Shown piece after piece: positions 18,259 to 28,571 of a DNA stretch of 35,206 nucleotides. The DNA is taken from positions 1 through 35,206 of the forward strand of contig JAUCBJ010005877.1 in NCBI GenBank assembly GCA_032718475.1. The letters are read 5' to 3'. How positions within the stretch are numbered: the first letter of the stretch is position 1; each line of letters starts with the position of its first letter. The stretch is from Nemertoderma westbladi (taxonomy: Eukaryota > Xenacoelomorpha > Nemertodermatida > Nemertodermatidae). A program made the position numbers and the translations under genes. Below the pieces are notes generated by a model. That model made no database searches and was not told the DNA's origin. It saw only the letters and a list, made by a program, of their open reading frames with translations.

Positions 18259-19206
18259 TGGCATCATATCTGGCTCAAAATTAAATATTTGAAGTGGGGT
18301 TGCAATATTTAAAAAAATTACAAAATATTGACACAGTTCAGTTTAAATATTGACACAGTACAGTATAATATTTAGCCTAAACAGTTCAGTTTAAATATTG
18401 ACACAGTACAGTTTAAATATTGACACAGGCTACAGTTTAAATATTGACACAGTCAGACAGTTCAGTTTAAATATTGACACAGTACAGTTTAAATATTGCA
18501 TATTGACACAGTACAGTTTTAATATTGACACAGTACAATATGAAATGACAATTCAAATTTCCCTCTCCACACATACATACTATGTGATTGGAGTTAATCC
18601 AATGTACCTCACCAGTACACAGATGTCAGTGCCCTACACCATTCCTTATCCTTACTGCCTTAATATAGCAGTAGGCCTATAGTGCTGTACTAAGGCATAC
18701 TACAGTGGAGTACAGTGATTTAGTTACAGCAATACTGCTGTACAAGTACAATTCCACTTTATATCCAATCAAATGGGATGTGTGTGGGTAGAGGGAATTT
18801 GAATTGTCATTTCATATTGTACTGCATCAATATCAGAATATTATACTGTACTGTGTCAATATTTAAACTGTACTGTGTTAATATTATACTGTACTGTGTC
18901 AATATTTAAACTGTACTGTGTTAATATTATACTGTACTGTGTCAATATTTAAACTGTACTGTGTTAATATTATACTGTACTGTGTCAATATTTAAACTGT
19001 ACTGCGTCACTATTATACTGTACTGTGTCAATATAATACTGTACTGTGTCAATATTATATTGTACTGTGTCAATATTATATTATACTGTGTAAATATTAT
19101 ATTGTGATGTGTCAATATTTAAACTGAACTGTGTCAATATTTTGCAGTATTTTTAAATATTGCAACCCCACTTCAAATATTGAATTTTGAGCCAGATATG
19201 ATGCCA
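18259..19206. mobile_element. Fold-back element about 950 bp with tandem repeats in both arms
   Basis: TGGCATCATATCTGGCTCAA at 18259 is mirrored by the end TTGAGCCAGATATGATGCCA at 19206, then AATATTTGAAGTGGGGTTGC by its inverse. The left arm then carries about 8 copies of a roughly 22-bp repeat, CAGTTTAAATATTGACACAGTA, and the right arm carries the inverse TACTGTGTCAATATTTAAACTG about 12 times with TATTATACTG variants. Further inward ATATGAAATGACAATTCAAA pairs with TTTGAATTGTCATTTCATAT (near 18539 and 18799). No transposase is seen. The plus-strand frame at 18398-18682 is repeat read-through. Confidence 0.88.
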
Positions 19207-19367
19207 TAACCCCAGTACCCTACCGACGCTACCGTAAAACTTACGGAGTTTTATCTGTTTCCTGAAAAATCTGAATTTCAAATATAGTACAGTATAGCAC
19301 CTACAGACCTATATCTGTATATAGGCTAGTGATCAAGCCACAAGCAGAGAAGTTTCTTATTATAATA

Positions 19368-19457
19368 AGAAGGACAGAGTTTTTATAGCCATCCTATTAA
19401 TGAATACCTGTATACAGGTATTCATTAATAGGATGGCTATAAAAACTCTGTCCTTCT
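19368..19457. repeat. Perfect 90-bp palindrome, no spacer
   Basis: AGAAGGACAGAGTTTTTATA from 19368 reads identically on the other strand to 19457. The centre is CCTGTATACAGG at 19407-19418. I found no mismatch over the 45-bp arms. Confidence 0.93.
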
Positions 19458-19524
19458 GTCCTTGTCTGATCTGATCTGACGCTGCGACGGTATCTGACAC
19501 GCTGACTTGTTCCACCTTGGTTAA

Positions 19525-19765
19525 GAGCCTACCTTGGTGTAGTGGTTAGATTGAATTCACCGGTACTACGAATTATCAAAAAAAAACACAAAATTACCCA
19601 AAAATACACAAAAACACAAAAAATACAAAAAACACAAAAATTTACCCAAAAAACACAAAAAAACTTAGAACCCAAAAAAGCCCGCCTCTGTAACCTTCTA
19701 CTTTCCCTCAATTTCTGTATTTGTAGGTAACAACATCGTGTATAGTTTTGGTTAGAAAGTGCCAC
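19525..19765 (+). repeat. Possible tRNA-derived SINE remnant with A-rich middle and 68-bp-unit fragment
   Basis: CTTGGTGTAGTGGTTAGATTG resembles a tRNA A-box (TGGTGTAGTGGTTAG). The B-box is not convincing. An A-rich stretch of ACACAAAAA words follows (19577-19665). Next comes CCCGCCTCTGTAACCTTCTACTTTCCCTCAATT and later GTTTTGGTTAGAAAG, parts of the 68-bp dispersed unit. No coding potential. Confidence 0.35.
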
Positions 19766-20777
19766 CGCTGATACCGTTGACGGACAAACAGATAGACAGA
19801 CGGACGGACATGAAATTTTGCCCTCATTACTATAATTATAATTGTGCGCTAAGGCTCGCCCTGACTACTACTGCACAGGGCAAAAAACGCAATGAAAGTT
19901 CGCAGCGAAATAAGGTGAGGAGAGTAATTACTGTAGATCGTAATTACGAAAAACCGGAAAAACTATAAAGGCTAGGATTTCCATACCATCCTTGACACGA
20001 TGTACAAAACTAATAAAGTTCTACTACATATATTAATTCATTTTAATTGTGTAATCAATTCAATACTGGGAGACGGCCTGGTCCAAAAAAATTCCCAAAG
20101 TATTTCACTATCCGTTTGTATACAAACAACACGTTCGTGGGGCCATCGCGCAGGGCGAGGCTCAGTTATCAGATACAGATTAAAACTGAGCAATTCTATC
20201 CCAAATCGGTACTTAAGAAATTTAAATAAATAATTTAGAAATTTGAATAAATAAAAGAAGAGAGGAAAGTCCCCCCTCCCCCTCCCTTGCTTCAACCGCC
20301 CTATTAATCTGCACCACCCCAACCGCAATGGAGCACAAATGATTAATGAAAGGCAGAGGTACTTTATTAACAGGAAATTAGTGTTTTAAAAGTAATATAT
20401 TTTTAGGTGCGGAGGTAACCCAATTTGTAAAAATTATTAAAACTTATGCCTTATGCCGATAGTATTGATACTGAAATATTAATTTATCATGTCAATGCCT
20501 CAACGAAATCATAAGTATAATTATTTAAATCTTATACTAGAAAATAATTAATATCCTTTAAGAGGCAGGTTGAAATTGCTGTTTTTACCCTAATCAACTT
20601 AATTAACTAATTAATTGTTATTATCTTAGCTTCTCGAAGGCCACACGGAAATCCAACTTGGAAAATTTCTAAACTTCGGCCAGACTACATGTGTACCAAG
20701 TAGTGTTCATTAACATTTGGATGACTTATTAACGTTTAAAATTGAACATAACAGAACAACAGACACACCGCTTGAGT
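19766..20777. other. Intergenic; no gene recognised
   Basis: Several short open frames cross this stretch on both strands without family features. AGACAGACGGACGGACA is a small simple repeat near 19794. The sequence is otherwise AT-rich. Confidence 0.4.
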
Positions 20778-20825
20778 TAGTGGTACCTGTATGCTAAGCT
20801 CGCTTACTTTCGTCGCTCGCCCCAC
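20778..20825. repeat. Single arm related to the fold-back at 1909-2213
   Basis: GTGGTACCTGTATGCTAAGC through CGCTCGCCCCAC matches, on the opposite strand, GTGGGGCGAGCCACGAAGTG and onwards at 1909-1953. Confidence 0.5.
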
Positions 20826-20892
20826 AATGAAGCAGTTGTAGTGAGAGTTGCAGAGAAAGGTCACTTTAATTTCCAATTCACAATACAATATA

Positions 20893-21327
20893 CTACTACT
20901 ACTACTACTACTAGGTCGAGCGAACTCGGACAGTGGAAATGAGATCCTTCCAGGCTAGGCTTCCCGATTCTCCAACTACTACTGTACTAGGTCGAGCAAA
21001 CTCGGACAGTGGAAATGAGATCCTTCCAGGCTTCCCGATTCTCCATAGTTGTCGCATTTCGTTTCTCCCAAGTTCAGTATCCCTTTCAAGTTGATCTATG
21101 TTATGTCCGGTCGTCCACGCAACTACGCTTTCCAGAAAAGTAGATCTACGTCTGGTATGACCTCTTCTTTACTTCGTCAGCAGTGCCCACTAATCTTAAT
21201 CTGCGTTCGCGGAGGATGGTTGATACAGGAGGTATTGTACCATAAAGCTCGGCGTTTGTCATGTGTTGTTCTCCAGCTGATGTTTAGGGCTGCCCTTAGT
21301 AGTCTTGTGTATAGCAACCATCAATTC
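20893..21327 (-). mobile_element. 3' fragment of a non-LTR retrotransposon with a doubled 3' end
   Basis: The reverse complement aligns with 27705-28042: ACTACTAAGGGCAGCCCTAA, GAGCTTTATGGTACAATACC, CATAGATCAACTTGAA and the end GTCCGAGTTTGCTCGACCTAG. The 3' end is followed by a (TAG)n tail. The last 70 or so bases occur twice: GGTCGAGCGAACTCGGACAG near 20914 and GGTCGAGCAAACTCGGACAG near 20990, each with its own CTACTACT run. It is 5'-truncated. Confidence 0.85.
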
Positions 21328-21453
21328 GGTGTTCAAGTGATTATTTTTCATTATCATACAATACAACTGTACAGTATACAAGTACAGACGATTAGGCATC
21401 GTTTAAATACAATGAAAGCGAACCAAGGGGAAAGGGTCGATGTAGGGTTGTAG

Positions 21454-21986
21454 GTAAGCCAATCTGAGCGTTATACGAATGTAATGTACAGTACCGGCTG
21501 TTTGAGTACTGTAGGGTTTACTGCATCCTGATATGTAACTCCTTTAAATTCAATCATGAATATTAGTGTTTATAGTTGTTTTAAGGGCTCCTGAAATAGT
21601 TAGGGCCTACTTTTAGTATTTTTAAGGCCCCTTGCTAATTACAAGCAATATGGCATTTTGAAACCAGTTGATGGCGTTGCTAGGTACCCGCTTTAAAACC
21701 AATCAGGAAAATAATGATTCTAGTAATTTTAAGGGCTCCTGTTTGAGTAATTCATTATTGTTGTAGGCTACAGTACCTACTGCTACAGCTACAGCTACTG
21801 TACTGCTGTACCGGTACAGGAACTGAGACGCATTCAGCTGACCACGAGTTTCAGAGTTTTGTATCAGAAGATTGTATAACAACTGCCACAGAGGGGACGG
21901 TGAAGCGACAGATCGAAGTGTGATCAGATCATTGCACATTTAATTAATTAGTCTACTAAACTAATACTGTAATACTATTATCCACA
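21454..21986. other. 5' flank of TXNDC9; no other gene seen
   Basis: AAGGGCTCCTG occurs near 21580 and 21731. A CTACAGCTACAGCTACTGTACTGCTGTACCGGTACAG stretch near 21782 is locally repetitive and palindromic. No TATA box can be called with confidence. Confidence 0.35.
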
Positions 21987-22679
21987 ATGGCGGGAGGGCA
22001 AGCGGAAGCCGCTATACAAAACCAACTGGTGAAAGCGGCTGCTATTATGGAAAGCGCGGTGGACGCAGAACTGGAGCGAATGGATAAACTGGACGAGGAC
22101 GACTTAGAACAGCTAAGAGCGAAACGATTGGCAGAGATGAAACGAATGCAATCGATGAAACAGGAATGGTTGAGTAAAGGCCACGGCGTTTACTCGGAGT
22201 TGACCGAGAAAGATTTCTTCGACGAGTGTAAGAAGAGTAAGAACATTGTGATCCACTTCTACCGACCAACGACCGAGAGATGTAAGATTTTCGATATGCA
22301 TCTGAGTAAACTCGCAACCAAATTCATTTCGGTTCGTTTCATGAAGATTGACGCGGAGAAATCTCCCTTCCTTACCGAACGCCTCAAGGTCCACGTCCTT
22401 CCTAGTCTCATCGTCTTCAAGGACAATAAGACTTGCGACATTATCCAGGGGTTCGACGACCTTGGAGGGGTGGATGAGTTCCCTACCGTTATGTTGGAAT
22501 GGCGTCTGGCTCAGTCCGGTGTTATTCCTTACGACGGTGATTTGATGACCCCTCCTTGGCAACCTTCCCATCTTAAGCCCCAGGGTATTTTCTATTCCGG
22601 GCGAAAACAACGTAAAGGCAAGTCTGGAGGGATACGAGAGACTAATGATAGCGACTCGGATAGCGAGAACGATTGGTAG
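21987..22679 (+). CDS. TXNDC9: Thioredoxin domain-containing protein 9 (phosducin-like type)
   Basis: TXNDC9 is a cytosolic phosducin-like protein known to bind the TCP1/CCT chaperonin and affect actin/tubulin folding. The protein is 230 residues; human is 226. An N-terminal charged coiled coil (about 20-60; LDEDDLEQLRAKRLAEMKR) leads to QEWLSKGHGVY, a family signature. A thioredoxin fold (about 75-185) follows with FYRPTTERCKIFDMHLSKLA, AEKSPFLTERL, and LPSLIVFKDNKT, then LGGVDEF, LEWRL and a C-terminal acidic tail DSDSDSENDW. The thioredoxin CxxC is absent; only Cys99 stands at that place, as in the family, so redox activity is not expected. The start ATG at 21987 has a good context (CACAATGGC). 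The gene is a single exon here although vertebrate copies have introns. No poly-A tail marks a recent retrocopy. Confidence 0.96.
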   Translation: MAGGQAEAAIQNQLVKAAAIMESAVDAELERMDKLDEDDLEQLRAKRLAEMKRMQSMKQEWLSKGHGVYSELTEKDFFDECKKSKNIVIHFYRPTTERCKIFDMHLSKLATKFISVRFMKIDAEKSPFLTERLKVHVLPSLIVFKDNKTCDIIQGFDDLGGVDEFPTVMLEWRLAQSGVIPYDGDLMTPPWQPSHLKPQGIFYSGRKQRKGKSGGIRETNDSDSDSENDW

Positions 22680-23187
22680 GTTGCATTCCTAACTTTCTAT
22701 CTCGTGTTAGTTTGCGCGTTTATGTGTTAGTTTGTGCGTTGTTGATTTGATAGTTTCATATGTCTTTATTTATATGTGAATATTTTTTTTAAAGTAAACG
22801 ATTTGATTGTGATACGGTACACTTACGTTGTTGAGAATGTCCATGTACCGATGTGATGTAACGTTTATTTCAATATATTTTATAAAGAAACTAAGCATTA
22901 GCAACTTAATTCGACCAAACTATTTTATTTTTCCCCCTCAACTCCCTCAGACTGGATGTATCACGCGTCGTAAATAACAGTAGCTGATGCATGCTGAGGA
23001 GTCTAAAGTGGCCGCATTTGAGAAATTTTTATAATAAATCTTAAAATAAATCAGTTTTTAAATCAATCAACTTCTTTTATCAGTTTATCAGCAGATAAAA
23101 TTACTTATTTCTGTAAATGCGGACAAAAAGTAGTTAACCAATCAAGCGTCCGCAACTGCGGTTAAAAGTAAAGAAATATAATATGCA
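22680..23187. other. TXNDC9 3' flank
   Basis: No gene is seen. AATAAA-like signals occur near 23034-23050. TAATTTTATCTGCTGATAAACTGATAAAAG-type inverted words near 23070-23100 form a weak hairpin. Confidence 0.35.
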
Positions 23188-23310
23188 ATGTTCGAATTAT
23201 TTATACTATTCCCTATAGTTCCAGTAGTCATATTGTTTTGGCGAACTTGGAAAGTGGTTACAAAGTTTTTCTCTCATCCAAAGGAAAGGTTTATCAAATT
23301 TTTATTTTAG
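23188..23310 (+). CDS. Candidate 40-residue membrane micropeptide or first exon
   Basis: ATG at 23188 opens 40 codons to TAG at 23310. Residues 1-18 (MFELFILFPIVPVVILFW) form a plausible transmembrane helix, followed by a basic tail (RTWKVVTKFFSHPKERFIKF). An AAAG/GTTTAT sequence at 23288/23289 could instead be a splice donor ending a 33-codon signal-anchor exon, but no following exon is seen. It is too short to exclude chance. Confidence 0.25.
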   Translation: MFELFILFPIVPVVILFWRTWKVVTKFFSHPKERFIKFLF

Positions 23311-23599
23311 CTTCAATTTATTAATTAGATTGCAATCAATATGCATACATCGATGTTTCAATTCAACAGATAATGTTCATCGGATGATTAAATGGCTGTT
23401 CCTATGTATGAATTCGTGTGGCAGTGGCAGTTTAACTGTAACACATCAACAATATGCAAAATATCAAGCAAGATGTACTGTACCGTGCCGTATAAGTACA
23501 CCAATAAACATGGAGCTAAGGGTGTGAGGGTAAGCGAGTGCCATATACAATTTTAGCTATAAAAATCTGTTTGATTTGGTAATGATTTATGAGTATCAA

Positions 23600-24275
23600 A
23601 TATGTTTATGTGCTACTTGTATTTTTCGTGCCACATTGGGACATATCCAAAATGCTATAATCAAGAAGGTACGATACATTTCGGTGTCATATTCATGATC
23701 AGCCTTAGTGACCCAGGGTTCATAACAAATGACCCCAAATGTTCTCGAATTTTATATTTGAGTTCTATAATCGTCATCCAAAAAACCTCTAGGCCTAGGT
23801 AGGCCTATATACCGCAAATAAATGTATTATTGCAAGCCAAAAAAACCTTTTGAAAATTGTAGCACGAAAAATATGGGAATGGTTGCCAGAGAATGGGACA
23901 ACAGCTCGAAAACAAACATCGTTATATAATTGCCGTTTGCGCTGTTCTGTTTCTGTTAACAAGTTGTATCGTGATCAGCGACCTCGAAAACCACTTTAGT
24001 TTCAGAATTATCCAAACAAATTCAATATTTGGCAGTTTGCCCTCTATTTGTATTTTTCGTTACACCAACAAGCACCAAAAACTATGTTTGCGACACCACT
24101 AAATTTTTTTAATGAGTTGTATAGTCGGCGATCTTGAAAACCAGTGGAGTCAACCAAAGGCGAAATGTAACAGTAACAATTAAAGTTCAAATTGTTGCTT
24201 CTTGTACTTTTTCGTCCAGCAGGGGCACCAACCATGATAGTTGCATGATAAGAAATATGTTTAACTAGTTTCATT
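23600..24275. repeat. Diverged direct repeats, about 150-bp period
   Basis: TTGTATTTTTCGT occurs near 23621 and 24050 and TTGTACTTTTTCGT near 24205. AGTTGTATCGTGATCAGCGACCTCGAAAACCA near 23962 matches AGTTGTATAGTCGGCGATCTTGAAAACCA near 24115. Probably an old tandem or dispersed repeat; the frames over it are not genes. Confidence 0.45.
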
Positions 24276-24943
24276 CTGATCCTTTGAAACTTAATTTTTC
24301 AGTCAAGTTCTAAAAAAATTCTAAAAATTTCCTATTAAAATAATATTTATTACAGTTGCATTATAATCACGACTCCAATGGATAGTTTAATGTTGTTAAA
24401 ATTATATGATAATGTATTGGAGTGTCACAGTGAATTTAATGGCAATGTATGAAAATGGTGAGATTACAGTGCAGCAGTGTGAAAGTGCCACATTGTACAC
24501 AGTATTTGGAAATTGTACGCGATGACAACTTTTCATGTTTGATAAATCACTACAAAATATAAAAGAGAAGAGACCTACATAGACATTTTTAGACAATAGA
24601 CATAATGCACTACATATAATAATGCGACTTTACAAACCTAAAAAACCAACTGACAGTTACCTAAAAAAACAGTTCAAATGAGTAAATGTTAATATTTATA
24701 ATAAAAGTCTCAATTACAATAACCATCAATGCAATTATTTATAAACCTAATTAAAGTACAAAATGTTTATGACTTGACTGCACATGCATTATTGCTTTGC
24801 ATAGTGTTTGAGGATTGAAGGTCCTTAATAAACTATTAGGAGTTAAAATGATTATAAAGCATTATTAAAACGAATTAAAATTATATTCATTGCATCTGAA
24901 TCATTGCATATAATAAAAAACTCCTAGTTTAATTCCTGCACTA
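24276..24943. other. 3' flank of the MYND gene; AT-rich
   Basis: No gene is seen. Minus-strand AATAAA (plus TTTATT) is at 24346-24351, about 600 bases past the stop; nearer variants are non-canonical. Confidence 0.35.
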
Positions 24944-26545
24944 TTACTCGCCTTTGTTAACTGCACTTTTAAGCAGAGCGATGGTTTTACACAAGTTCTT
25001 GTGAATCCGCCAATCCTTTCGCTGACAGGCGCCATTGCAGTAGCGGACAGATTGACATTGACTGCAGCGTAGCAGCGCTATCTTGCTGGATTCACTGCGC
25101 CCACATGCGGAACAGCACCGGGCATCCTCAGGGGCCTGGGGTTGATGGGAAACCGGTTGTGTTTCCGGATGACTCACCGGACGCTGCACCGTGCCCTCAC
25201 AACCCGACAGACCCATTCCATGCGCCGCCATTATAGACTCGATTCGTTTTGGAAGATTCTTCTCGAACTCATACATAAATGGAATGACTTCAGCTATAGT
25301 TCCCCCCTCAGGGCACTCCCCTGGTCTCTGGGCAGCGATTATCTCGTAGACGAAGTCGACCAGCTCCTTCCCTGCCGCTGAACCCCCAGCAGACAGTCTA
25401 GGGTCCAGTCCCTTGATCAACCGACTGCGTATATACTCCGCCTGGGTGCCCCACAGCACGCCGTCCGAGTCGCGAGGCTGGTCATTGGGACCCACACAGT
25501 AAGTGACCGCAGGATGGGAACTTTTGTCCTCCAAATCGAAGCCGAAACGAGAGAGAAATTCATCGAAATGATTTGTGTCCAATAGATAAACGATGTCGTT
25601 CTTCATGTCAATAAGACTGGTGTAAAAAAGAGCTTTACCTAGAGATTTAAGATTCGGGTCAGACGATACCAGGTCATTGTAAGCTTTGCCGACTTCACCT
25701 GCAAAGTCGGGTTCTGGGACGTCTTGAAGTTTCCTGTTAAGGAGCACTGAAAAAACATGAAGGTCCATTGATTTGAACAAAAGAGCGAGAAATATTGACC
25801 AAAACACAGCTGGCCAGTGACCCATGTCCTCCTCCCATTCAACCACCCCAATGTTAAGCCAACTTGATCCTGAAGATATAAATTGTGCACTTATCCCAAT
25901 ACCCATCTCTTGTGGAGGAAATCTGGGGGCTGGGTGTTCAATAAATCGAACCACCGATATAGACAGGCAGTCGATGCCTTTGAGGAAATGGGGTTTAATT
26001 TCACCGGGTAATAAGGGATCGATGAAAAAGAAGTGAGACAGCGCATGCATAATGGATGCTGGTATATTTTGAAGGGCGACATTGGGGTCAGTAAGGGGTG
26101 TTTCATTGGCATCATCAATGGATGGTTCTTTGGGTTTATCAAGGACTAGCTCTTCAGTTGAATCCGAGACTGGCTCATGGTGTTTTTCACTAGCCATCTC
26201 ATTTACTTTGGTGTTTTGAGGTTCAGTGGTAGATTTATCCTTGAATACCGGTAGCTCATTTGATCCATTAACAAGACTCTCTTTGTGATCATCATCAGTA
26301 GCATCACGTCTATCCAGAAAACTATTTTCCATAATAACACTGTTGTGACACGATGTATGATTAGTCGGGATATCTACTAGGTCGTGTTCATTAATCTTCG
26401 GATTTATATTTTCCTTGTCTAGGTCAAGATGTTGAATATGTTCTGCCTGTTTACAATTTCTTACATGTTCTCTTGGATCAGTCTCTTGCTCTATATGTTC
26501 ATGTTTTTGATCCTTACAATCACTCTGAGCTTGACCATCAGACAT
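24944..26545 (-). CDS. MYND zinc-finger protein, 533 residues, function unknown
   Basis: An intact single-exon frame starts at ATG 26543-26545. Residues 1-160 are low-complexity, acidic and His/Asn/Thr-rich and look disordered. Residues about 165-445 form a globular region I do not recognise (FFIDPLLPGEIKPHFLKGID, WEEDMGHWPAVFWSIFLAL, RDSDGVLWGTQAEYIRSRL). A Pro/Gln linker leads to a C-terminal MYND zinc finger at 478-519 with the full ligand set: CSAC, CSQC, YCNGAC, then RIHKNLC. MYND fingers bind proline-rich partner peptides and occur in co-repressors and SMYD enzymes; no SET domain is present. The last 14 residues follow the finger. Nearest upstream neighbour is TXNDC9 in convergent orientation. 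Confidence 0.85.
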   Translation of the reverse strand: MSDGQAQSDCKDQKHEHIEQETDPREHVRNCKQAEHIQHLDLDKENINPKINEHDLVDIPTNHTSCHNSVIMENSFLDRRDATDDDHKESLVNGSNELPVFKDKSTTEPQNTKVNEMASEKHHEPVSDSTEELVLDKPKEPSIDDANETPLTDPNVALQNIPASIMHALSHFFFIDPLLPGEIKPHFLKGIDCLSISVVRFIEHPAPRFPPQEMGIGISAQFISSGSSWLNIGVVEWEEDMGHWPAVFWSIFLALLFKSMDLHVFSVLLNRKLQDVPEPDFAGEVGKAYNDLVSSDPNLKSLGKALFYTSLIDMKNDIVYLLDTNHFDEFLSRFGFDLEDKSSHPAVTYCVGPNDQPRDSDGVLWGTQAEYIRSRLIKGLDPRLSAGGSAAGKELVDFVYEIIAAQRPGECPEGGTIAEVIPFMYEFEKNLPKRIESIMAAHGMGLSGCEGTVQRPVSHPETQPVSHQPQAPEDARCCSACGRSESSKIALLRCSQCQSVRYCNGACQRKDWRIHKNLCKTIALLKSAVNKGE

Positions 26546-26967
26546 ATTTCTGTTCTGCAGGACTAGTTAAGATAAACGTACCGGTAAAATATTTCCTACC
26601 GGTACTGTATTAACAATTTACAGATCAGGGACTGAGGTAAAAAATATGCTCTGTATAATAAATAAACCTAAATTAAATTAACATAAAGGGAATTTCCGGT
26701 TTGGGGGGCACTGAAACGCTAAAAAACGCATGTGTTTAAAACACTTGTCTGGTGGGAAAACACTTAGAAAATTGTTCTCATATTAATTTCTACATTGTCT
26801 ATATATGAAAAGACTCTGATATTTTTCTAAAATTTCCCAGGTTCCTTGGGAAAATACCGGGAAAAAATGCGGGAAATTTTTTTCACAATCTTTAGTCTAT
26901 TCAACATTTTTTTTCGAATATTTATTAGCCTACAAGTACAGATGTACTGCATCGTACCGCTATGCGC
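26546..26967. other. 5' flank of the MYND gene
   Basis: No gene is seen. Two ACCGGTA words flank the first 60 bases (TACCGGTAAAATATTTCCTACCGGTACTG), a short direct repeat that could be regulatory or merely the window-wide TACCGGTA motif. Confidence 0.35.
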
Positions 26968-28042
26968 TATGTATGAAAATGACTTTTGTGGACTTCAAGA
27001 AGGCATTTGACTCCATCCATAGAGGTAAAATGCTTGAAATCCTAAGAGCTTATGGAATACCAGAAGTAATTGTTGCTGGCATTGGGTTGTTATATTGTGA
27101 CACAGAAGCGCAGGTACTCTCACCAGATGGTGAAACTGAGTTTTTCTCCATCCTGGCTGGCGTACTGCAAGATGATACATTAGCACCATTACTATTTGTA
27201 ATTGTGCTGGATTATGCAATGAGGATGGCCACAAAGGGTGAAGATCTGGGATTCACACTTCAAGAACGCATAAGTAGTAGATATCCGGCAACTACAGTCA
27301 CAGACACCGACTTTGCGGATGACATCGCCCTGCTCTCTAATACACTAGCAGATGCACAGCTTCTACTAAATAAAGTGGAGAGGGCTGCTAAGGAGGTTGG
27401 ATTGCATATAAATGCTACCAAGACCGAATTCATGACCTTTAATGTTGAGGGAAAATTGACAACCATTGATAATAATCAACAAAGGAAGGTCAACGACTTC
27501 CAGTACCTTGGATCATGGATAGAGAGTAGCAAAAAGGACATAGAAGTTAGGAAAGCAAAGGCTTGGGCAGCTCTATAAAAAATGGATACCATCTGGAAAT
27601 AAGATCTCTCCAAGCGCCTTAAGACTAAGTTCTTTCGAGCCACAGTGGAAAGTGTCTTTTTATACGGGGGTGAGACCTGGACACTGACTAAATCACTTGA
27701 ACAACGAATTGATGGTTGCTACACAAGACTACTAAGGGCAGCCCTAAACATCAGCTGGAGACAACACATGACAAACGCTGAGCTTTATGGTACAATACCA
27801 CCTGTATCAACCACCCTCTGTGAACGCAGATTAAGATTCAATGGGCACTGCTGGTGAAGTAAAGATGAGGTCATACCAGATCTACTTCTCTGGCAACCAT
27901 ATCATGGAAAGAAAATATAGATCAACTTGAAGGGATACTGAACTTGGGAGAAACGAAATTGCGACAACTTTGGTAAATCGGGAAGCTTGGAAGGATCTCA
28001 TTTCCACTGTCCGAGTTCGCTCGACCTAGTAGTAGTAGTAAC
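26968..28042 (+). pseudogene. 5'-truncated non-LTR retrotransposon, reverse transcriptase and 3' end
   Basis: The RT begins at its motif A (FVDFKKAFDSIHR), has motif B as GVLQDDTLAPLLF (the usual Gly after Gln is Asp) and motif C as DTDFADDIALLSN with both catalytic Asp. A thumb-like region (VNDFQYLGSWIES) follows. The frame breaks at 27578. Downstream the other frame carries SVFLYGGETWTLTKSLEQRI and RQHMTNAELYG, typical of the post-RT region of LINE elements in invertebrates. The 3' end GAGTTCGCTCGACCTAG plus (TAG)n lies at 28014-28040. An opposite-strand copy of the 3' end is at 20893-21327. I cannot assign the clade. Confidence 0.88.
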
Positions 28043-28147
28043 TTGAAGTACATTGTTCGAAGACATACTCAAAGGTTGATCATATGATTGCAATCTAAGA
28101 TTATCCGTTAAGTTACCGTACCGTACCAGATTCTGCGGACTTATGGA

Positions 28148-28571
28148 TGGAACGCCATTAGCGCCAATAGTAAGTACAGATTATTTTCTTATTGGTTAGT
28201 AAGTAAGGCTCAATTTTTTCTTATTGGCTGAGAATAAGTGATTCTAATTGTGAAGTTTTAAACAGATTATGATATCGGAATATGGTAGGCCTCTTTGGAA
28301 ACCAAAAAATAAATCATAAATAACCAATATTCTAATAACAAGAAACCATGGGATAAAAGACCGCCATTAGTCATTTACTGGCAAATATTCTTATCCAATA
28401 AGATAAAATCGCTACTTATTCTTGACCAAGAAGAAAAGAATCGCTACTTAACTTACAGACTTACTATTAGCCAATAAGAAAATAATCACTACCTATACAT
28501 AAGATGTGAAAAAATTGCGACATTTACTCTAGTTAGTAGACCAGGGGTGTAATGGCTCTAACGGCGTTCCA
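28148..28571. mobile_element. MITE / fold-back element, 424 bp
   Basis: TGGAACGCCATTAGCGCCA at 28148 is mirrored by TGGCTCTAACGGCGTTCCA ending 28571. Inner arms also pair: TATTTTCTTATTGGTTAGTAAG near 28184 against CTTACTATTAGCCAATAAGAAAATA near 28463. No transposase. Confidence 0.75.

Noticed and set aside
18398-18682. 94-codon frame with repeated SLNIDT words
   Set aside because: Read-through of the 22-bp tandem repeats in the fold-back arm.
19542-19730. Lys/Gln/Thr-rich 62-codon frame
   Set aside because: Produced by ACACAAAAA low-complexity sequence.
22113-22610. 165-codon minus-strand frame
   Set aside because: Antisense shadow of TXNDC9.
23893-24102. 69-codon frame with a hydrophobic segment, signal-peptide-like
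   Set aside because: It lies across the diverged 150-bp repeats and its motif recurs out of frame in the next copy.
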